From the NCBI GenBank assembly GCA_004298625.1, contig SCSY01000125.1, positions 1 to 6,856 of the forward strand: a DNA stretch of 6,856 bases. Reading direction: 5' to 3'. The stretch is from Nitrospirota bacterium. GTDB taxonomy: Bacteria; Nitrospirota; Thermodesulfovibrionia; Thermodesulfovibrionales; UBA1546. This document shows, piece by piece, positions 4,672 through 6,856 of the stretch. Position 1 is the stretch's first letter. Each line of letters starts with the position of its first letter. Under the pieces are notes generated by a model. That model saw only the letters and a program-made list of their open reading frames with translations, was not told where the DNA came from and did no database searches. The translations under genes were made by a program, and so were the position numbers.

Positions 4672-6513
4672 CTATGCCTCAATTTCCAATAGCTCTTTGC
4701 CTTCTCTTAACTGTTCCAGCACGGCAGCGTCAAAACCTTTATCCTCAAAATATTCCTTTTCTATAGTCTCGATGTAGAACCTGTCAAGCCCGCTGTTTTT
4801 AAGGAAATCCTCTCTCAGGTTTATATCCTTCTTCTCAATGATTATCGGCAGGAGATGGTTGAGATAAAAGGATTCCTTCCTGAGATCCAAAAGCGTTTTA
4901 TCGAACAGCTTTTGCGGCACCTTTATTGCGATGCCTCTTTCAAGAAGCTCTTTTCCTATGTCTTCTCGTATCTCGTCCCTTCCCTCTCTGACATTAAGCC
5001 TTGGATAGAAGCTGCGCATTCTTTCCTTGAGCGCGCTGTGCACATGGTGATAAAGCCTTTCCTCGTCCCGGATCATCTTCATCTCGGCAACAACATCCCT
5101 GAGGGAGGCGTCTCCTGCGGATACCTTCGCAATTCCCTTTGACAGCGCGCTGATCTTCTTTTTGCCGTAGGTTGTTATGTATTTATTGCGAAGTATCTCG
5201 TTTACGGTAACCTCGTCGAAAAGCTCAGTATCGAGCTTATCGAACTCCTTTTTATTGCCTATAAGGCTCCTCAGGGAATCTTCCGTAAAATCCACGTTCT
5301 CCATAAAGGCCATCTGGCTCAGCAAGGCCTGAACATTGTCATACCTGTCAAAGTATGTAACTATGGAGCTGAATTCCTCAAATATGCTGAAATCATTAGT
5401 CTCGCGCGCTATCTCATCGCAGGCCTTTCCTGTATCCAGAAGCACTTGCTCAAAGCCCATATCGCTCTGGGAATAGGCCCTGTGCTTTGCCTTTACCAAT
5501 CTTGCTATATCTTCATTTATGATGTGCTTTTTCAGGGATATGTCTTTAAAAAACAGGTTTTCGAGTATGGACCTGGCCTCTTTGAGATACTCCGGCTCTT
5601 TTATTTCCTGTATCTTCTTGCCCTTCAGCAGGAGTTCATCGAGCGTATCAAAAAGAACACCCGGAATATTATTTCTTATGCTGAGGGTCCTCAGCCTTCT
5701 CAGCCTTGCAATCTCCGAATGCGCAAGATTATCCTTAAAGGCGCCGCCGATAAGAATATCCCTGTATTCATCAACTACGCGCCTGTTCTCAGGGTGCTTA
5801 TACATCACGTTAATCTTCATCCTCTCCTGCTGATAATTGTCTATCTTGTATCTTGCCGCGATATCTTCGATATAAAGCTCTTCCTGAGACGAAAGCGCTC
5901 TTTCAGTAGAATAGAATTTTTCAAAGGCCCTGTATAATTCCTCGTTTTCCCTGTGGATCAGCTTGAATATGAACACCGTTGATTTTTGTTCGTTCAACTC
6001 GCTCAGAAAATCGTTCAGGAGTTCCGTATCTTTATCCTGCCCGATTAATTCCGTTCTTTTCAGAAACTTGCCGACGGCCCTTAATATCTGCTTCTGCCGC
6101 TTCCTATACTCGCCCCTGTAGTCGGAAGGTATGAAAAAATAATAGTTCTTTACTGCGTTGCCCTGGAGAAAAAGCCTGTAGAATGATTCATCCCCTTCGA
6201 TGTCGTCTGTAAATATAATCTTCTCGGCCTCATCGAGAAAGGCCCCAAACATAATGAGCCTGTTTGAAACCTCTCCCTTTATCATATCCTTCAGAGGCTT
6301 TTCAACGCCGAACATGTATTCGCAGAAGCTTCCGCCTGTGCCTTTATAATGGATGCCATCTTTGGATATTGTGAATTCATTGCCCTTTGAAAAAAATCTT
6401 ATGTGGGATGCCGTTTCCTCGTAGAAATATGTGCTCTCGACACGGGCTCCACTTACAAATGCAAAGAATTCTACGGGGCCGAGATTGCCGTGAAGCCTGA
6501 GGTCTCTAATCAT
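4672..6513 (-). CDS. Conserved-looking 613-residue soluble protein of unknown function
   Basis: I do not recognise a function. From memory it resembles an uncharacterised family (possibly TIGR04442) found in Geobacter-like deltaproteobacteria and relatives; this is unchecked. No signal peptide, membrane segment, nucleotide-binding loop or metal motif is visible, so it should be cytoplasmic. Residues 1-130 are rich in Phe, Tyr and Gly and look like mixed beta structure (HGNLGPVEFFAFVSGARVES at 8-27, ISKDGIHYKGTGGSF at 49-63). From about 135 onward it is highly charged and helical, with probable coiled-coil parts (RKRQKQILRAVGKFLKR at 137-153, ARLRRLRTLSIRNN at 269-282, and the final 60 residues). 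It has only two Cys and no Trp. The ATG at 6511-6513 has no Shine-Dalgarno; an extended -10 box ends 6 nt upstream, so the mRNA may be leaderless. It leads the operon with the TPR protein and cysK and diverges from the lytic transglycosylase-like gene. Confidence 0.85.
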   Translation of the reverse strand: MIRDLRLHGNLGPVEFFAFVSGARVESTYFYEETASHIRFFSKGNEFTISKDGIHYKGTGGSFCEYMFGVEKPLKDMIKGEVSNRLIMFGAFLDEAEKIIFTDDIEGDESFYRLFLQGNAVKNYYFFIPSDYRGEYRKRQKQILRAVGKFLKRTELIGQDKDTELLNDFLSELNEQKSTVFIFKLIHRENEELYRAFEKFYSTERALSSQEELYIEDIAARYKIDNYQQERMKINVMYKHPENRRVVDEYRDILIGGAFKDNLAHSEIARLRRLRTLSIRNNIPGVLFDTLDELLLKGKKIQEIKEPEYLKEARSILENLFFKDISLKKHIINEDIARLVKAKHRAYSQSDMGFEQVLLDTGKACDEIARETNDFSIFEEFSSIVTYFDRYDNVQALLSQMAFMENVDFTEDSLRSLIGNKKEFDKLDTELFDEVTVNEILRNKYITTYGKKKISALSKGIAKVSAGDASLRDVVAEMKMIRDEERLYHHVHSALKERMRSFYPRLNVREGRDEIREDIGKELLERGIAIKVPQKLFDKTLLDLRKESFYLNHLLPIIIEKKDINLREDFLKNSGLDRFYIETIEKEYFEDKGFDAAVLEQLREGKELLEIEA

Positions 6514-6519
6514 AGCTAA

Positions 6520-6528
6520 AATATAACA
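6520..6528 (-). promoter_or_regulatory. Extended -10 promoter element of the minus-strand operon (possibly leaderless)
   Basis: Read on the minus strand, TGTTATATT is followed by TTAGCT and then the ATG at 6513. Transcription would start at or next to the A of ATG, which fits the lack of a Shine-Dalgarno. The same nine bases form the -10 region of the arsR promoter (plus 232-240). No convincing -35 box is present at 16-18 bp, as is allowed for extended -10 promoters. An alternative -10-like TAGAAT lies further upstream. Confidence 0.4.
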
Positions 6529-6579
6529 TACGCAGGTTAAAATATTCTATCGCCCTTTATTAAAAGACATGGGTTTGGT

Positions 6580-6585
6580 TATCAT
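6580..6585 (+). promoter_or_regulatory. Possible -10 box of the divergent transglycosylase-like gene
   Basis: TATCAT matches five of six consensus positions and ends 5 nt before ATG 6591, which has no Shine-Dalgarno. The -35 region 17 bp upstream (TTATTA) is poor. Transcription from here would produce a leaderless or nearly leaderless mRNA. The 77-nt gap between the two divergent ATGs must hold the promoters of both genes unless one is read from elsewhere. Confidence 0.3.
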
Positions 6586-6590
6586 AGTAA

Positions 6591-6856
6591 ATGAAGAAGA
6601 AAATTCTGCTCATGGCAGCATTCCTTTGTTTTTTCGGTCTTGCATCCGGTGAAGAAATCTCCGGCAAGGCCCTTCTTATCAGGGGTAAAGACGCACTAAA
6701 TGCCGGCAAATATACCGAGGCGATTGAGAGCCTTTCTCCGGCGTATGAAAAAGTTCCGGTCATGAGGGACTACATCCTTTTCTGGCTTTCAAAGGCTTAT
6801 CAGGAACTGGGCAACAGCGATGAAGCGAATTATAAAATAAAGGAACTGCTCAAAGG
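6591..6856 (+). CDS. Secreted helical-repeat protein, probable lytic transglycosylase N-terminus (runs off right edge)
   Basis: The first 88 codons of a secreted protein. A clear signal peptide (MKKKILLMAAFLCFFGLASG, residues 1-20, with A-x-G before the probable cleavage site) is followed by GKALLIRGKDALNAGKYTEA and LSPAYEKVPVMRDYILFWLS, then KAYQELGNSDEANYKIKELL. Alpha-helical pairs with G-K-Y-x-E-A-I and an R/L-D-Y-x-L-F-W motif are how the superhelical N-terminal domain of Slt-type soluble lytic murein transglycosylases begins; these enzymes cleave peptidoglycan in the periplasm. The SLT catalytic domain would lie several hundred residues downstream and cannot be seen, so a plain TPR protein of another kind is possible. 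ATG 6591 is the first possible start: TAA directly precedes it in frame. It has no Shine-Dalgarno and a -10-like TATCAT 5 nt upstream. Confidence 0.75.
   Translation, partial: MKKKILLMAAFLCFFGLASGEEISGKALLIRGKDALNAGKYTEAIESLSPAYEKVPVMRDYILFWLSKAYQELGNSDEANYKIKELLK

Noticed and set aside
5446..5937. 163-codon plus-strand open frame inside the 613-residue gene
   Set aside because: It is antisense to a continuous, well-formed coding frame, has no ribosome site of its own and shows no recognisable motif.
1..6856. CRISPR array, insertion sequence, tRNA or phage attachment site
   Set aside because: No regularly spaced direct repeats, transposase motifs, terminal inverted repeats with target duplications, or cloverleaf-forming segments were seen.

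Overview
The window looks like chromosomal DNA from a Gram-negative, probably anaerobic bacterium of the Nitrospirota/deltaproteobacterial kind. This rests on the style of LepA, CysK and the ArsR-type regulator, on two secreted TPR-type proteins, and on a large uncharacterised protein that resembles one I recall from Geobacter-like genomes. It is an inference, because no rRNA or other phylogenetic marker is present. The standard code fits: about 1,800 sense codons read without interruption, and tryptophan is TGG throughout the intact genes.

Positions 1-960 are a visibly AT-richer, sparsely coding accessory stretch. It opens with the 5' part of an ArsR-family repressor gene on the minus strand, which runs off the left edge. 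The promoter of that gene (TTGACA, 17 bp, TATATT) is overlaid by a perfect 13-4-13 inverted repeat, as expected for an autoregulated metal or metalloid sensor. Next come a doubtful 70-codon reading frame and a HicB-type antitoxin gene broken by one in-frame TGA where relatives have tryptophan. No HicA toxin partner is visible. A weak hairpin terminator follows.

Positions 1045-2832 hold an intact lepA (elongation factor 4) on the plus strand. It may be driven by a promoter about 35 bp upstream, just beyond a tiny reading frame whose strong Shine-Dalgarno can fold into a hairpin.

Positions 2838-6513 form a compact minus-strand operon, in transcription order: a 613-residue uncharacterised soluble protein, a secreted protein joining half of a dead trypsin-like domain to four TPRs, and a cysteine synthase (cysK). 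The first two genes are 15 nt apart. The cysK start overlaps or abuts the end of the TPR gene and may use a CTG codon. lepA and cysK converge with 5 nt between their stop codons.

From 6591 a plus-strand gene diverges from the operon and runs off the right edge. Its 88 visible residues have a signal peptide and an alpha-helical repeat start typical of Slt-type lytic transglycosylases. Both divergent genes lack a Shine-Dalgarno and carry -10-like boxes 5-6 nt before ATG, so both may be leaderless.

I found no mobile element, CRISPR array, tRNA or rRNA. The most unusual points are the UGA-interrupted antitoxin, the cysK start, the pseudo-protease/TPR protein and the conserved-looking 613-residue protein.
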